A DNA stretch of 64,000 nucleotides from JAJPHW01 sp963771505 (GCA_963771505.1 CAVYTO010000001.1:1076417-1140416); one strand, 5' to 3'. Shown: positions 1 to 8,761, counted from the stretch's first letter. A program made the numbers and translations. Notes: a model not told the origin generated them from the letters alone.

Positions 1-1
1 G

Positions 2-214
2 GCCCTGCCTCTACCCGCATGGGTCGCCTACACAGCCCGCAGTGGCGCTCAGATTACGGACCCTTTGGCGGTCCAGATCGCGGGGCACTACCTGAAAACT
101 GCGCTGGAGTCGGGTGAAGGCGTCGGGCGCGATATTTATGCGCTGACCGTCGAGCAAACTCTGCAGCATCTGGATGCCGTGACGCGGACCGAACCGGTTC
201 CCGCGACGGCATAG
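2..214 (+). CDS. C-terminal fragment of an unidentified protein
   Basis: An open frame runs in from the left edge and ends at a TAG at 212-214, giving about 70 C-terminal residues. The tail begins LPLPAWVAYTARSGAQITDP and ends in a short Pro/Ala stretch; it is mostly helical-looking and soluble. I do not recognise the family. The start lies outside the window, and the next gene begins about 100 bases later in the same direction. The frame looks like real coding sequence because of its codon pattern and its clean stop before an AT-richer spacer. Confidence 0.5.
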   Translation, partial: ALPLPAWVAYTARSGAQITDPLAVQIAGHYLKTALESGEGVGRDIYALTVEQTLQHLDAVTRTEPVPATA

Positions 215-296
215 CCTTACTTCCCGCTTGCAACCTAAGTTACTTAAGACAGCTAATCGATCCACCCTTCCGCAAGGGACGAGCATCGAATAGAGA

Positions 297-302
297 TATA
301 AT
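297..302 (+). promoter_or_regulatory. -10 promoter element TATAAT
   Basis: A perfect TATAAT lies 15 bases before the ATG of the S41-like gene. No clear -35 box sits at 16-18 bases upstream. The predicted 5' untranslated region is under 10 bases and has no Shine-Dalgarno sequence. Confidence 0.45.
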
Positions 303-317
303 TCCTGTGAGAAACCG

Positions 318-1535
318 ATGTCTATGAAAACAAAGATTGCAGTGCTGGCAGCCTCGTCCCTCTTGGTTTTATTTGTGGTTGTCGGTGGTATGGACGGTGT
401 ACGAGCCTCGAGCAATGACGGCGCTTACCGGCAGATGCAGGTTTACAGCGAAGTGCTCTCGCGGGTCCAACAGGAATACGTAGAGCAACCCAACATGCCT
501 GCGGTTACGGACGGGGCGCTGCACGGACTTCTTGAGTCCCTGGATGCCAACTCCAGCTATCTGACGCCAGCCGAATACACCGACTACAAGTCGCACAAAG
601 CCGGGGCGAAAGCCGATGTGGGGGCGGCGATATCGAAACGATTTGGCTACGCGTCGGTAATTGCGGTGATCCCCGGCAGCCCCGCGGAGAAGGCGGGCGT
701 CGAACCATCCGACATTTTCGAAGCGATTGACGGTAAAAGCACGCGGGAAATTTCCCTGGCTGAAGTACACAACCTGCTTTCCGGCCAGCCGGGATCGAAC
801 GTAACGGTTTCAGTAGTGCGTGCGCGGCGCGCGGAACCGCAGAAGATCGTCATCACGCGGGATGTCGTTACAGTGCCCCCGGCGAGCGACAAGATGTTGT
901 CGGACGGCATCGGCAAGATTCGTGTTGACACGTTTGCGAAGGGCGAGTCACAGGAAGTAGCGGCAAAGATTAAAGACCTCCAGAAGGCCGGCGCCAAGAA
1001 GCTGATTCTCGATCTGCGGAATTGCGCGGAAGGGGACGAGTCTGAGGGAGTCGCGACAGCCAATCTCTTCCTGAACCATGGAATCATCACTTATCTTCAA
1101 GGCCAGAAGTATCCGCGGGAAGCGTTCAACGCGGACCCGGCCAAAGCTATCACCACTTTGCCAGTCGCTGTGCTGGTGAACAAAGGTACCTCTGGTGCAG
1201 CCGAAGTCGTGGCTGCCGCGCTGCTGGATAATGCCCGCGCCGACGTGGTGGGCGATAAGACCTTCGGCGATGGCTCGGTACAGAAGTTGATCGACTTGAA
1301 AGACGGGTCTGCGTTGATCCTCTCGATCGCGAAATACTATTCGCCGAGCGGTAAGGCGATTCAAGATACGGCGGTAACGCCAAACGTCGTGGTGGCCGAC
1401 GCCCAAGACGATTCCGCGGTTCCTGACGAGGATGAAAACGCGACCCCGGCGGATGAAACCAAAAAGGTTCAGCCGCCCGCTCAGGATGACCAGTTGCAGA
1501 AGGCGATTGAAGTCCTGAAAAACCGGGCCAGCTAG
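318..1535 (+). CDS. S41 (C-terminal processing protease) family pseudoprotease with PDZ domain
   Basis: The 405-residue protein is laid out like CtpA/Prc-type tail-specific proteases: an N-terminal signal/anchor segment (about residues 6-24), a helical N-domain, a PDZ domain (about 100-180) and an S41 core (about 190-360). Active family members use a Ser/Lys dyad 25 residues apart, in SASASE and TFGKG motifs. Here the matching segments read GTSGAAE and TFGDG, so the Ser position is Gly293 and the Lys position is Asp318. The usual NPGG after DLR is also lost (DLRNCAEGDE). It is therefore probably not a protease and may act as a periplasmic peptide-binding or scaffold protein. Neighbouring Thr291 and Ser292 could in principle act, but the missing Lys argues against it. 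A class A PBP follows on the same strand. A second in-frame ATG lies two codons downstream. Confidence 0.8.
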   Translation: MSMKTKIAVLAASSLLVLFVVVGGMDGVRASSNDGAYRQMQVYSEVLSRVQQEYVEQPNMPAVTDGALHGLLESLDANSSYLTPAEYTDYKSHKAGAKADVGAAISKRFGYASVIAVIPGSPAEKAGVEPSDIFEAIDGKSTREISLAEVHNLLSGQPGSNVTVSVVRARRAEPQKIVITRDVVTVPPASDKMLSDGIGKIRVDTFAKGESQEVAAKIKDLQKAGAKKLILDLRNCAEGDESEGVATANLFLNHGIITYLQGQKYPREAFNADPAKAITTLPVAVLVNKGTSGAAEVVAAALLDNARADVVGDKTFGDGSVQKLIDLKDGSALILSIAKYYSPSGKAIQDTAVTPNVVVADAQDDSAVPDEDENATPADETKKVQPPAQDDQLQKAIEVLKNRAS

Positions 1536-1560
1536 CAACAGTTTAAACTCCATCCGAAAC

Positions 1561-1593
1561 GGCCCTGCATTCGGAGTTTCTCGAATGCAGGCC
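1561..1593 (+). terminator. Hairpin between S41-like gene and PBP gene
   Basis: An inverted repeat (GGCCCTGCATTCG ... CGAATGCAGGCC, one-base bulge, 8-base loop) lies just after the S41-like stop. No T-run follows, so it is a weak terminator at best and may instead be an mRNA 3'-end stabiliser. A TATAAT at 1595-1600 directly after it could start transcription of the PBP gene. Confidence 0.35.
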
Positions 1594-1668
1594 ATATAAT
1601 CTCCACATCCATGCGGCTGAAACATGTAGGGCATTCCCAAGCCGCCTGGGGCTGCTTGATTTGCGCCG

Positions 1669-3888
1669 ATGCACACGACTTCTGAAGAAACGCCGCCGGC
1701 AGATGCTGCTCCAAGCAAGTTGCCGGGCCGATTGTTCTTCGGGCTACTGGTGGTTCTTGCCGCGTTAGTCGGAACCGGCACCGGCCTTTTGCTGGTCTAC
1801 TCGACGAATCTGCCGCAGGTGGACGAACTGGAACGCTACCGGCCAGGCTCGATCACCGAGCTCTACGATGACCACGGCCGAGTCATTGGTTCTTTCGCGT
1901 TGCAGCGCCGCGTTATCGCTTCATTCGACGACTATCCGCAGGTGCTTCGCGAGGCCCTGATTTCGACGGAAGACAAGACTTTCTATCGGCACTTGGGCAT
2001 TAACTTCTGGCGCATTGCGGGCGCGGCTTATCGTGACATCGAGTCTGGCGGTCGGGTGCAGGGAGCGTCCACGCTCACGATGCAATTGGCGCGCAATCTG
2101 TTTCTGTCTCCCGACCGTTCGTTCCATCGCAAAATTCAGGAAGCCTTGCTGGCGATGCAGATCGAACGCCGATTCACGAAAGGCCAGATTCTCACGCTGT
2201 ACCTGAATCAGATTTATCTTGGCCACGGCGTTTATGGCTTCGAAGCCGCGTCGGAGTTTTATTTCGACAAGCCGGCAAAGCAACTGACGCTCGACGAGGC
2301 CGCGATGTTGTGCGGGCTTCCGAAATCGCCGACCTTTTATTCGCCGATCACTCACCCTGACCGGTCGCAGAAGCGCCGCAACTTGGTGATCAATAACATG
2401 CTCGAAGATGGCAAGATCACGGCCGCGCAGGCCAGCGAAGCGCGCAACCAACCACTGCAATTGCATCTTCATCACGAGCCGAACTCGCTCGCGCCGTATT
2501 TTGTGGAAGAAATCCGCCGCTACCTGGAAAACAAATATGGGACCGACCAGGTCCACGAGGGAGGCCTGCGTGTCTACACATCACTCGACATGGACATGCA
2601 GCGCTTCGCCGACCAGGCAGTGCTCGATGGTCTTGCCGCCTACGAACGCCGCCATGGATGGAAGGGGCCTTTGCGCAACATCCTGGGCGCGGGTACGACG
2701 CTGGAGAATTATCAGCATCCCGATTGGGACGACGAACCGGAAGTGGACGGCTATACGCACGCGTTGGTGACCGCGTCCACGGTCAGTTCGGCGACGGTGA
2801 AAATCGGGCGCTATTCCGCGAGCATCACGCCTGCCGACATTGCCTGGACCCAACGAAAAATGGCGGACATTCTTCATCCCGGCGACATTGCTTACGTGAA
2901 GCTGTTGACGCTCGCGGGTGGCAGAGCGGTGGTCAGTCTCGAGCAGGATTCAGGCGCGCAAGGCGCGCTGGTCGCGCTGGACAACGCCACCGGGGAAATC
3001 AAAGCGATGGTGGGCGGCCGCGACGCGAATGAATCGAAATTCAATCGCGCCACTCAAGCCCTGCGCCAGGTGGGGTCGTCGTTTAAGCCGTACGTTTACA
3101 CTGCGGCCATCGAGCAGGGCGCACATCCAGACGACACGATCGTAGATGGGCCGGTCACTTTCCAGACTGCGTCGGGCCCGTACACTCCCCATAATTACGA
3201 AGAGCGGTTCGAAGGAACCATTACCCTGCGCCGGGCCTTGGCGCAATCGCTAAATATTCCAGCGCTGAAGCTCGCAGACAGCCTCGGGATTAAAACGGTG
3301 ATCGATTATGCGCGCCGCTTCGGAATTACATCCACTTTGCCGCCCTATTTGCCGGTGGCTTTAGGCGCGGCAGAAGTGACCTTGTTCGAACAGACGTCGG
3401 CTTACAGCGTTTTTCCGGACGATGGTGTTCGCGTAGTTCCGCGCTACATCACCAAGGTGACTGACTACGAAGGCCGCGTACTGGAGCAGGACTTCCCCGA
3501 CGCCAAAGACGTGATCAGCGCGCGGACCGCGCGAACCATGACTTCGATGTTGGAAGAAGTGGTGCAACATGGCACCGCGGTTGCTGCTAATACGATGAAG
3601 CTGCCGCTGGCTGGGAAAACCGGAACTACCAACGACTTTACCGATGCCTGGTTTGTTGGATTCTCGCCTGGTATCACCACCGGAGTTTGGGTCGGGTACG
3701 ACGAAAAAAAATCGCTGGGAACCAAGGAGACAGGCGCGCGCGCGGCATTGCCGATCTGGATGGAGTTTATGAAACCAGCATTAGCCGGGAAAGATGTGGG
3801 GGAGTTTCAGCCTGCTCCTGATGCACCCTCGCCCGGAAGTAAAGTGGATACGCCCGATACCGCGCCGGCCGCGGACGAAGCGAGGTAA
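1669..3888 (+). CDS. Class A penicillin-binding protein (PBP1A type), transglycosylase/transpeptidase
   Basis: This bifunctional peptidoglycan synthase polymerises lipid II and cross-links stem peptides on the outer face of the inner membrane. The 739 residues start with a short cytoplasmic tail and one transmembrane anchor (about 21-44). A GT51 transglycosylase domain (about 60-240) follows, with the catalytic EDKTFYRHLG motif (Glu101) and QGASTLTMQLARN. The penicillin-binding transpeptidase domain carries SSFK (Ser470, Lys473), a QSLN motif near 525 and KTGTTN near 645. The C-terminal tail is Pro/Asp/Ala rich. The length is normal for PBP1A. The ATG at 1669 is chosen because the membrane anchor follows directly. 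It converges with the amidotransferase-like gene, only 6 bases separating the stops. Confidence 0.93.
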   Translation: MHTTSEETPPADAAPSKLPGRLFFGLLVVLAALVGTGTGLLLVYSTNLPQVDELERYRPGSITELYDDHGRVIGSFALQRRVIASFDDYPQVLREALISTEDKTFYRHLGINFWRIAGAAYRDIESGGRVQGASTLTMQLARNLFLSPDRSFHRKIQEALLAMQIERRFTKGQILTLYLNQIYLGHGVYGFEAASEFYFDKPAKQLTLDEAAMLCGLPKSPTFYSPITHPDRSQKRRNLVINNMLEDGKITAAQASEARNQPLQLHLHHEPNSLAPYFVEEIRRYLENKYGTDQVHEGGLRVYTSLDMDMQRFADQAVLDGLAAYERRHGWKGPLRNILGAGTTLENYQHPDWDDEPEVDGYTHALVTASTVSSATVKIGRYSASITPADIAWTQRKMADILHPGDIAYVKLLTLAGGRAVVSLEQDSGAQGALVALDNATGEIKAMVGGRDANESKFNRATQALRQVGSSFKPYVYTAAIEQGAHPDDTIVDGPVTFQTASGPYTPHNYEERFEGTITLRRALAQSLNIPALKLADSLGIKTVIDYARRFGITSTLPPYLPVALGAAEVTLFEQTSAYSVFPDDGVRVVPRYITKVTDYEGRVLEQDFPDAKDVISARTARTMTSMLEEVVQHGTAVAANTMKLPLAGKTGTTNDFTDAWFVGFSPGITTGVWVGYDEKKSLGTKETGARAALPIWMEFMKPALAGKDVGEFQPAPDAPSPGSKVDTPDTAPAADEAR

Positions 3889-3894
3889 CACGAA

Positions 3895-4638
3895 TCAGGT
3901 CGTTTCAAATTCTCCGGCCAGTTCTTCGTGGCGGATGCGGGCCGCTTCGACCAAAGCCTGAAAGATGGCAAGCGATGGTTTGTCGTCCTCAACCGATCGC
4001 TCTGGATGCCACTGAACTGCCAGCACGAAATGGTCAGGCGAAGTTCCCTCAACCGCTTCAACGATGCCGTCCTGCGGACTCCGGGCAACCACGCGCAATC
4101 CGTCGCCGATCACGTCGGCGGATTGGTGATGACTCGAATTGACGGGAAGTTCCGCGGCGTCGGCCCCGACAATTCGAGCAAGCCGCGACCCGGGTTCAAT
4201 CCGAACGCTGTGGGCAATGGGAACGGCTCGGCCGGCGCTGTGTTTGATTTCCGATTCGATGTCCTGCACCAGGCTGCCGCTGCGGTACACGTTGAGGGTC
4301 TGCATTCCATAGCAGATGCCGAGAATTGGCTTCCTCATGTTGTATGCATCTTGAAGCAACAGTTCATCGACGGTATCGCGCTTGTTGTCCGCTTCGTTGG
4401 TCCTCGGATTTTTCGCCTGATCGTATTTCGCAGGATCAACGTCGGCGCTGCTGCCGGGAAGAAGCACGGCGTCGCAGCGCTCGATTGTCTTCATGACTTC
4501 ATCGGGGGTGTGGTCGAGGGGAATCCGAACCGGTTCGCCCCCAGCGAGAATCACCGCTTGCTCATACGGTGGCAGGGCCCTAGCCGCATAATCGGCGCGA
4601 TAGGAATGAGGAACGGGAATCGCGATGCGAGGTTTCAT
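3895..4638 (-). CDS. Gamma-glutamyl-gamma-aminobutyrate hydrolase family (class I glutamine amidotransferase-like, C26)
   Basis: The 247-residue cytosolic protein matches the PuuD/C26 family, which hydrolyses gamma-glutamyl amide bonds in polyamine or related amide breakdown. The nucleophile elbow is GICYGMQ with Cys109. The catalytic His lies in the QWHPE motif near residue 211. An early LPGSSADVDPAKYD segment matches the family's LPGGxDVxPxxY block. The usual GG after LNV is replaced by YRSG, so substrate preference cannot be told. No polyamine genes are nearby. Its start overlaps the stop of the upstream small membrane protein gene by 4 bases, so the two are translationally coupled. Confidence 0.85.
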   Translation of the reverse strand: MKPRIAIPVPHSYRADYAARALPPYEQAVILAGGEPVRIPLDHTPDEVMKTIERCDAVLLPGSSADVDPAKYDQAKNPRTNEADNKRDTVDELLLQDAYNMRKPILGICYGMQTLNVYRSGSLVQDIESEIKHSAGRAVPIAHSVRIEPGSRLARIVGADAAELPVNSSHHQSADVIGDGLRVVARSPQDGIVEAVEGTSPDHFVLAVQWHPERSVEDDKPSLAIFQALVEAARIRHEELAGEFETT

Positions 4639-4952
4639 CTTCCGGAGTGGCTGGCCCGCACGATGCCCACGAGAGTCCGCGTCTGGCGGTAGTGGCGAAT
4701 TTCCATGGCTAGCGACGAAATCAGCGCAACGATCGCGGCCACCGAAGCTATCGGGAAAGCTATGTGCCGGTAGGCGAACGTCATGTTCGGCGCGATCCCC
4801 CGGAGCCTGGCAGCGATTAGAACTCCGATAATCCCGAGGAAAAGGCTTAACGCGAACGCTAATAGCGTTAGCGAAAAAGTGACCACCAAGGCGCGGACCG
4901 GCACCAGATACCAGCGGGGAACACGGTGAGCGGGCGCGGTTGCGGTGGGCAC
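4635..4952 (-). CDS. Small multi-span membrane protein, unknown function
   Basis: The 105-residue protein has a short basic N-terminus and hydrophobic segments at about 18-47 and 63-85, which suggests two or three membrane spans, and it ends in a basic tail. I do not recognise the family. The start is GTG at 4952. A TACAAT -10 hexamer (4959-4964, minus strand) ends only 6 bases before it and there is no Shine-Dalgarno sequence, so the transcript is probably leaderless. The stop overlaps the start of the C26 hydrolase gene by 4 bases, making a two-gene operon. Confidence 0.6.
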   Translation of the reverse strand: MPTATAPAHRVPRWYLVPVRALVVTFSLTLLAFALSLFLGIIGVLIAARLRGIAPNMTFAYRHIAFPIASVAAIVALISSLAMEIRHYRQTRTLVGIVRASHSGR

Positions 4953-4992
4953 GCGTTTATTGTAACGCCGCTGGCTGCCCCGTTTGGTGCGC

Positions 4993-4998
4993 TAGAAT
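4993..4998 (+). promoter_or_regulatory. -10 element TAGAAT, predicted leaderless start
   Basis: TAGAAT ends 6 bases before the ATG at 5005, so transcription would begin at or next to the start codon. An AAGGA abuts the ATG with no spacer and is too close to act as a normal ribosome binding site. Confidence 0.4.
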
Positions 4999-5004
4999 AA
5001 AGGA

Positions 5005-5742
5005 ATGTCTTACGCTGCATCCGCGACCACTCGCGCCCCGGCGGAGGTCGTCCGCCAGACTCCGGTTTCGCAGGCGCCCAACGGCGTCTGCTACGCGCTG
5101 ACCGGAGAACTCACCGTTCCGTCCACCGATTTGGACCGCATGGTGGCGGCAGTGCCAGATGCCGCAGCCCGCGCTCTGGACCGCAAAGCCTATTATTTCG
5201 TTCCGCTCACCGTGAACCAGGGCGACGAAACGGTCATCGCTGACCGCTACGATATCGCCTTGAGCGACAACGCGGTATGCCATCGCAATTTCGATCTTGG
5301 CGGATCGCAGTGTGTGTTCATTTCCACACGGCTAATGGACGACAAGTTTTCCGTAGCGTTTGAGTTCTATATCAACGTTGGTCACGCAATCGTCGAAAAG
5401 GCGGGCGTGTCAAAGGATTTTTCCGACTTGGTCTGGAGGCAGGTGGAAGCCGGAGTCCGCGGCGAAACTTCGCTCGACGCATGGGAAGCGCGGAAATTGT
5501 CGAACGAACCGGGGCCGGAAGCGGAAAAATTCAAGAACGAATATTTTGCTGCAAGCTTTGCGGACGCGATTTCGATCTACCTGCTGTCGCTCTATATCGA
5601 TGTGGATTATTACGACTTGCGCGAGCGCGACTATCCCCTGCTGGCCCCGCAACCTATGGCGGACCGCCTGAAGAAAATTGCGGAGTTGTTCCCGGCAAAC
5701 CCCGGCTTTGAGTTTGTAATTCATTACAAGCGCAAGAGCTAG
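5005..5742 (+). CDS. Conserved-looking soluble protein of unknown function
   Basis: The 245-residue protein has no signal peptide and no membrane segment. I cannot assign it to a family. Visible points are an acidic, aromatic-rich C-terminal half (IYLLSLYIDVDYYDLRERDY), two Cys in the middle (one in NAVCHRNFDLGG, one in GSQCVF) and a predominantly helical look after residue 120. It lies between the membrane-protein operon (divergent) and ispE, with a dispersed repeat copy directly after its stop. Predicted leaderless expression follows from the TAGAAT box next to its ATG. It is a real gene by codon usage and length. Confidence 0.65.
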   Translation: MSYAASATTRAPAEVVRQTPVSQAPNGVCYALTGELTVPSTDLDRMVAAVPDAAARALDRKAYYFVPLTVNQGDETVIADRYDIALSDNAVCHRNFDLGGSQCVFISTRLMDDKFSVAFEFYINVGHAIVEKAGVSKDFSDLVWRQVEAGVRGETSLDAWEARKLSNEPGPEAEKFKNEYFAASFADAISIYLLSLYIDVDYYDLRERDYPLLAPQPMADRLKKIAELFPANPGFEFVIHYKRKS

Positions 5743-5759
5743 CCTGCTTGAGTGCGATT

Positions 5760-5788
5760 TGCGCAGGGAAACTTCGCTCAGCATGACA
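5760..5788. repeat. Dispersed intergenic repeat, copy 1
   Basis: Read on the minus strand this is TGTCATGCTGAGCGAAG followed by TTTCCCTGCGCA. It belongs to the same family as copies at 46705-46728, 53430-53462, 58621-58648 and 63151-63178. All copies lie in intergenic space close to gene ends. Confidence 0.5.
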
Positions 5789-5861
5789 GGTGGATTTAGA
5801 AAAGGCTGTGATGAACGTCACCGTGAAATCTGGCGGCTGACCCTTTACAATCGTCCCTCTC

Positions 5862-6846
5862 ATGCCAGTCACCGTCCGATCATTCGCGAAGATCAACCTT
5901 GGACTGTGCATTGGGCCTGTCCGGCCTGACGGATTTCACGAACTGCGCACGATCTACCAAACCATCGCACTGCATGATCTGGTTCGCATCGAGATAAGGC
6001 GAGGGAGTGGAATAGAAATTCTGTGTGACGATCCGCGCGTTCCGCTGGATTCTTCGAATACGTGTTGGAAGATTGCCGAGAAGATCACCCATGGCTTGAA
6101 GATTCGCGGACGTGTAAGCATCGCAATCGAAAAGCGGCTCCCTGTACAAGGTGGACTGGGCGGAGCATCCGGCAATGCGGTCGCGGCCATGTTCGCGCTT
6201 GAGAAGGTCGCTGGCAAGCGGTTGCCGGACGAAGAAAGATTGCGCATTGCCGCCGAGACCGGTTCTGATCTTCCGCTGTTTGTTGTTGGAGGAACCAGCC
6301 TTGGTGTTAGTCGGGGCGAGGAAGTTTATCCGTTGCCCGACCTTCCGCCGAACGCATGCGTCATCGTCACGCCACAAATCGGAGTATCAACCCCGGCAGC
6401 ATTCGCCGATTGGGACAAGGTTACGGGAACTGCAAAATCTCGGCGTCAATTGACGGCGTTGGACCCCTCCGATAGAATTGAAGACATTCAGTCGATTGGT
6501 AACAGTGTGGCTGAATGAGCAGTCCTCCGGTGTCCCTGTGAGTAAAGGCAGGGGCCGGGCCGAGACCCCGCTTCTCGACCTCGTCCAAACCGGGATTGAA
6601 AACGACTTTGAAAAGGTCGTCTTCCCAAAATATCCCGAACTGAGCGCGGTTAAGAGCGAGCTTGAGAAGTCTGGAGCATTTTTCGCTTCGCTTTCAGGCT
6701 CCGGTTCCAGTGTATACGGACTATTCAAGTCAACAGCAGGCGCGGTCAAAGCAGCTGCACGAATATCGCGTACTGAAAGGCCGGCGGTGGCGACGTCAAC
6801 CATCGCTCGGCGCGAGATTTGGAAAACGGGCGGCTGGCGGTTTTGA
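5862..6846 (+). CDS. ispE: 4-diphosphocytidyl-2-C-methyl-D-erythritol kinase (IspE), interrupted by an apparent frameshift
   Basis: IspE phosphorylates CDP-methylerythritol in the non-mevalonate isoprenoid pathway. The first frame (5862-6518) encodes the N-terminal GHMP-kinase part: FAKINLGL and RPDGFHELRT, a variant ATP loop PVQGGLGGASGNA, and GSDLPLF. It then stops. The C-terminal part (GIENDFEKVVFPKYPEL, then SLSGSGSSVYGLF) continues in the next frame and ends at 6846. That frame is open only from 6454, so the shift lies at 6454-6516. Removing one C from the CCCC run at 6464-6467 restores one continuous protein of about 327 residues. Because the pathway is essential and both halves are well conserved, a sequence error is the likeliest cause. 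A TACAAT box (5846-5851) ends 10 bases before the ATG. Confidence 0.85.
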
Positions 6847-6896
6847 ATTAAACTGGTTGCAGCACCAACGACCGACTTGGCAGCGTGACGCCTTAC

Positions 6897-6970
6897 TGGG
6901 CCGTCGACTAATGGTAGGTCAAGTGCCTTTGGAGCACTTTGTCTAGGTTCGAATCCTAGCGGCCCAGCCA
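6897..6970 (+). tRNA. tRNA-Gln (anticodon TTG)
   Basis: The cloverleaf is complete. The acceptor stem pairs TGGGCCG with CGGCCCA, and a D-arm lies at about 6906-6921. The anticodon stem pairs AGTGC with GCACT around loop CTTTGGA, giving anticodon TTG. The T-arm pairs CTAGG with CCTAG around TTCGAAT. The discriminator is G and CCA is encoded at 6968-6970. It reads CAA (and CAG by wobble). It sits in the ispE-prs gap and may be co-transcribed with them. Confidence 0.95.
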
Positions 6971-7009
6971 GAATTTAGCGTTTACCTGACAGCAGAGAGC
7001 GATAACCAT

Positions 7010-8032
7010 ATGGCCACTCTTGCGACCGCAGCGGAAAAGAAAGTTGTGCTTCCTGACGAGAAGACCGAGCGCAAGCCGCAACGCGCCCGGGTGGACGACA
7101 AGTTCAAAGTCTTTTGCGGTACTGCGAACGAGCCGCTGGCGGACGAAGTCTGTGCTTTTCTCGGGCTGACGCGCGGCCAGGCGTTGGTGAGCCGGTTTAG
7201 CGACGGCGAAGCATACGTGCAGATTCAAGAGAACGTGCGCGGAGCGGATGTGTTCGTTCTGCAACCCACCTGCCGTCCGGTGGATGAGCACTTGATGGAA
7301 ATTTTGTTGATGATGGATGCGCTGAAGCGCGCATCCGCCCGGCGGATCACGGCGGTTATTCCATATTTTGGCTATGCGCGGCAAGATCGAAAAGATAAGC
7401 CGAGGGTGCCGATTTCTTCGAAGCTGGTGGCGGATTTGCTTACGACCGCAGGAGCGGACCGAGCGCTGATTGTCGATTTGCATGCGCCGCAATTGCAGGG
7501 TTTTTTCAATATTCCGGTAGACCACTTGTTCGCTTCGCCGGTGCTGGTGGATTACTTCAAGCGGCTGAGTTTGCCGAATTTGACGGTGGTTTCGCCGGAC
7601 GCAGGCGGCGTGGAGCGGGCCCGGTTTTTTGCGAAGAAAATGGACGCGGCCTTGGCCATTGTCGACAAACGCCGAGTAGAAGTGAACGTGGCAGAAGTGA
7701 TGAACGTGATCGGAGACGTCCGCGGTCGGACTTGCCTTGTAATTGACGACTTGATCGATACCGCTGGCACGCTGGTGAAGACCGCGAGCGCGCTGATGGC
7801 GAACGGAGCAAGCGAAGTGTATACGTGTTGCTCGCACCCGGTGCTGTCGGGACCAGCAGTCGAGAACATTGCGAATTCTTGCATTAAGCAGGTGGTGGTG
7901 ACGAATACAGTTCCGCTGTCTGAAGCGGCGCGCAACGAACCGAAAATCAAGGTGCTTTCGATTGCAGGGCTCATCGGACGCGCGATTCAGTCGATTCATG
8001 AAGAAACATCCGTAAGCAAATTGTTTTTATAA
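7010..8032 (+). CDS. prs: Ribose-phosphate pyrophosphokinase
   Basis: This enzyme makes PRPP from ribose 5-phosphate and ATP for purine, pyrimidine, histidine and tryptophan synthesis. It has 340 residues, about 25 longer than typical because of a charged N-terminal extension ahead of FKVFCGTANEPLADEV. Visible motifs are the flexible loop PYFGYARQDRK, DLHAPQLQGFF, and the PRPP-binding signature VIDDLIDTAGTL. If the extension is not translated, no good internal ATG exists before the core, so the ATG at 7010 is kept. The gene opens the prs-rplY-pth-rpsF-rpsR-rplI run; rplY starts 16 bases after its stop. Confidence 0.95.
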   Translation: MATLATAAEKKVVLPDEKTERKPQRARVDDKFKVFCGTANEPLADEVCAFLGLTRGQALVSRFSDGEAYVQIQENVRGADVFVLQPTCRPVDEHLMEILLMMDALKRASARRITAVIPYFGYARQDRKDKPRVPISSKLVADLLTTAGADRALIVDLHAPQLQGFFNIPVDHLFASPVLVDYFKRLSLPNLTVVSPDAGGVERARFFAKKMDAALAIVDKRRVEVNVAEVMNVIGDVRGRTCLVIDDLIDTAGTLVKTASALMANGASEVYTCCSHPVLSGPAVENIANSCIKQVVVTNTVPLSEAARNEPKIKVLSIAGLIGRAIQSIHEETSVSKLFL

Positions 8033-8047
8033 ACAGGACTCAAAATT

Positions 8048-8761
8048 ATGGCGACAGCAACTGAAAACAACGCAATGCAAGCCCTGCCCCGAACTCCGGG
8101 GACGAAGAATGACGCACGCCGGGTGCGCGTGAGCGGCAAAATTCCTGCGGTGCTGTATGGCGCGGGCAAAGACGCAATTTCTGTGACCCTCGATCCGCGG
8201 CACGTCACGCGAATCCTGCATTCGCAAACCGGCCACAACACGATCTTCGACCTGGCCTTGGATGGCGGCGAACAGACTAAGGCGATGATCGTCGATTGGC
8301 AATACGAGCCCATCAAAGGTGCGTTGATGCACATCGACCTCAAGCGCATTGCCATGGACAAAAAGCTCACCGTTAGCGTCCCGATTGTGCTGAAGGGCGA
8401 GGCGGCTGGCGTGAAGCTCGAAGGTGGAGTGCTCGAGCAACTGCTGCGCGAAGTGGAAATCGAATGCCTGCCTGCGGACATTCCTTCCTCCATCGAAGTT
8501 GACATTGCGCACCTAACCTTTGGAATCGTGCTGCGCGTATCCGATCTTCCGCATGGCGACAAGCTGACGTTCCTAACGGACGCGAACCAGCCGGTCGCGC
8601 ACGTGGTCACGATCAAGGAAGAAGTTGTGGCAACACCTGACGCCGTCGCTGCCGAAGGCGCAACTCCCGCTGAGCCTGAGGTCATCAAGAAGGGCAAGCA
8701 GGATGCCGATGAGGAAGGCGCGGACAAGGCAGATAAGGGCGACAAGAAAGACAAGAAGTAG
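8048..8761 (+). CDS. rplY: 50S ribosomal protein L25 (Ctc/TL5 form)
   Basis: It binds 5S rRNA on the large subunit. With 237 residues it is the long, two-domain Ctc/TL5 form: an L25 domain (about 12-100, with KIPAVLYGAG) and a C-terminal beta domain (about 105-195), then a charged tail rich in Glu, Lys and Asp. A weak purine-rich site precedes the ATG. It lies between prs and pth, the order seen in many bacteria. Confidence 0.95.
   Translation: MATATENNAMQALPRTPGTKNDARRVRVSGKIPAVLYGAGKDAISVTLDPRHVTRILHSQTGHNTIFDLALDGGEQTKAMIVDWQYEPIKGALMHIDLKRIAMDKKLTVSVPIVLKGEAAGVKLEGGVLEQLLREVEIECLPADIPSSIEVDIAHLTFGIVLRVSDLPHGDKLTFLTDANQPVAHVVTIKEEVVATPDAVAAEGATPAEPEVIKKGKQDADEEGADKADKGDKKDKK

Noticed and set aside
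948..1781. Minus-strand ORF across the S41-like and PBP genes
   Set aside because: No recognisable domain, no ribosome binding site, and it overlaps two well-supported genes on the other strand.
6454..6516. Programmed ribosomal frameshift in ispE
   Set aside because: No slippery heptamer plus downstream structure is evident and IspE is not known to use recoding; a homopolymer error explains the shift more simply.
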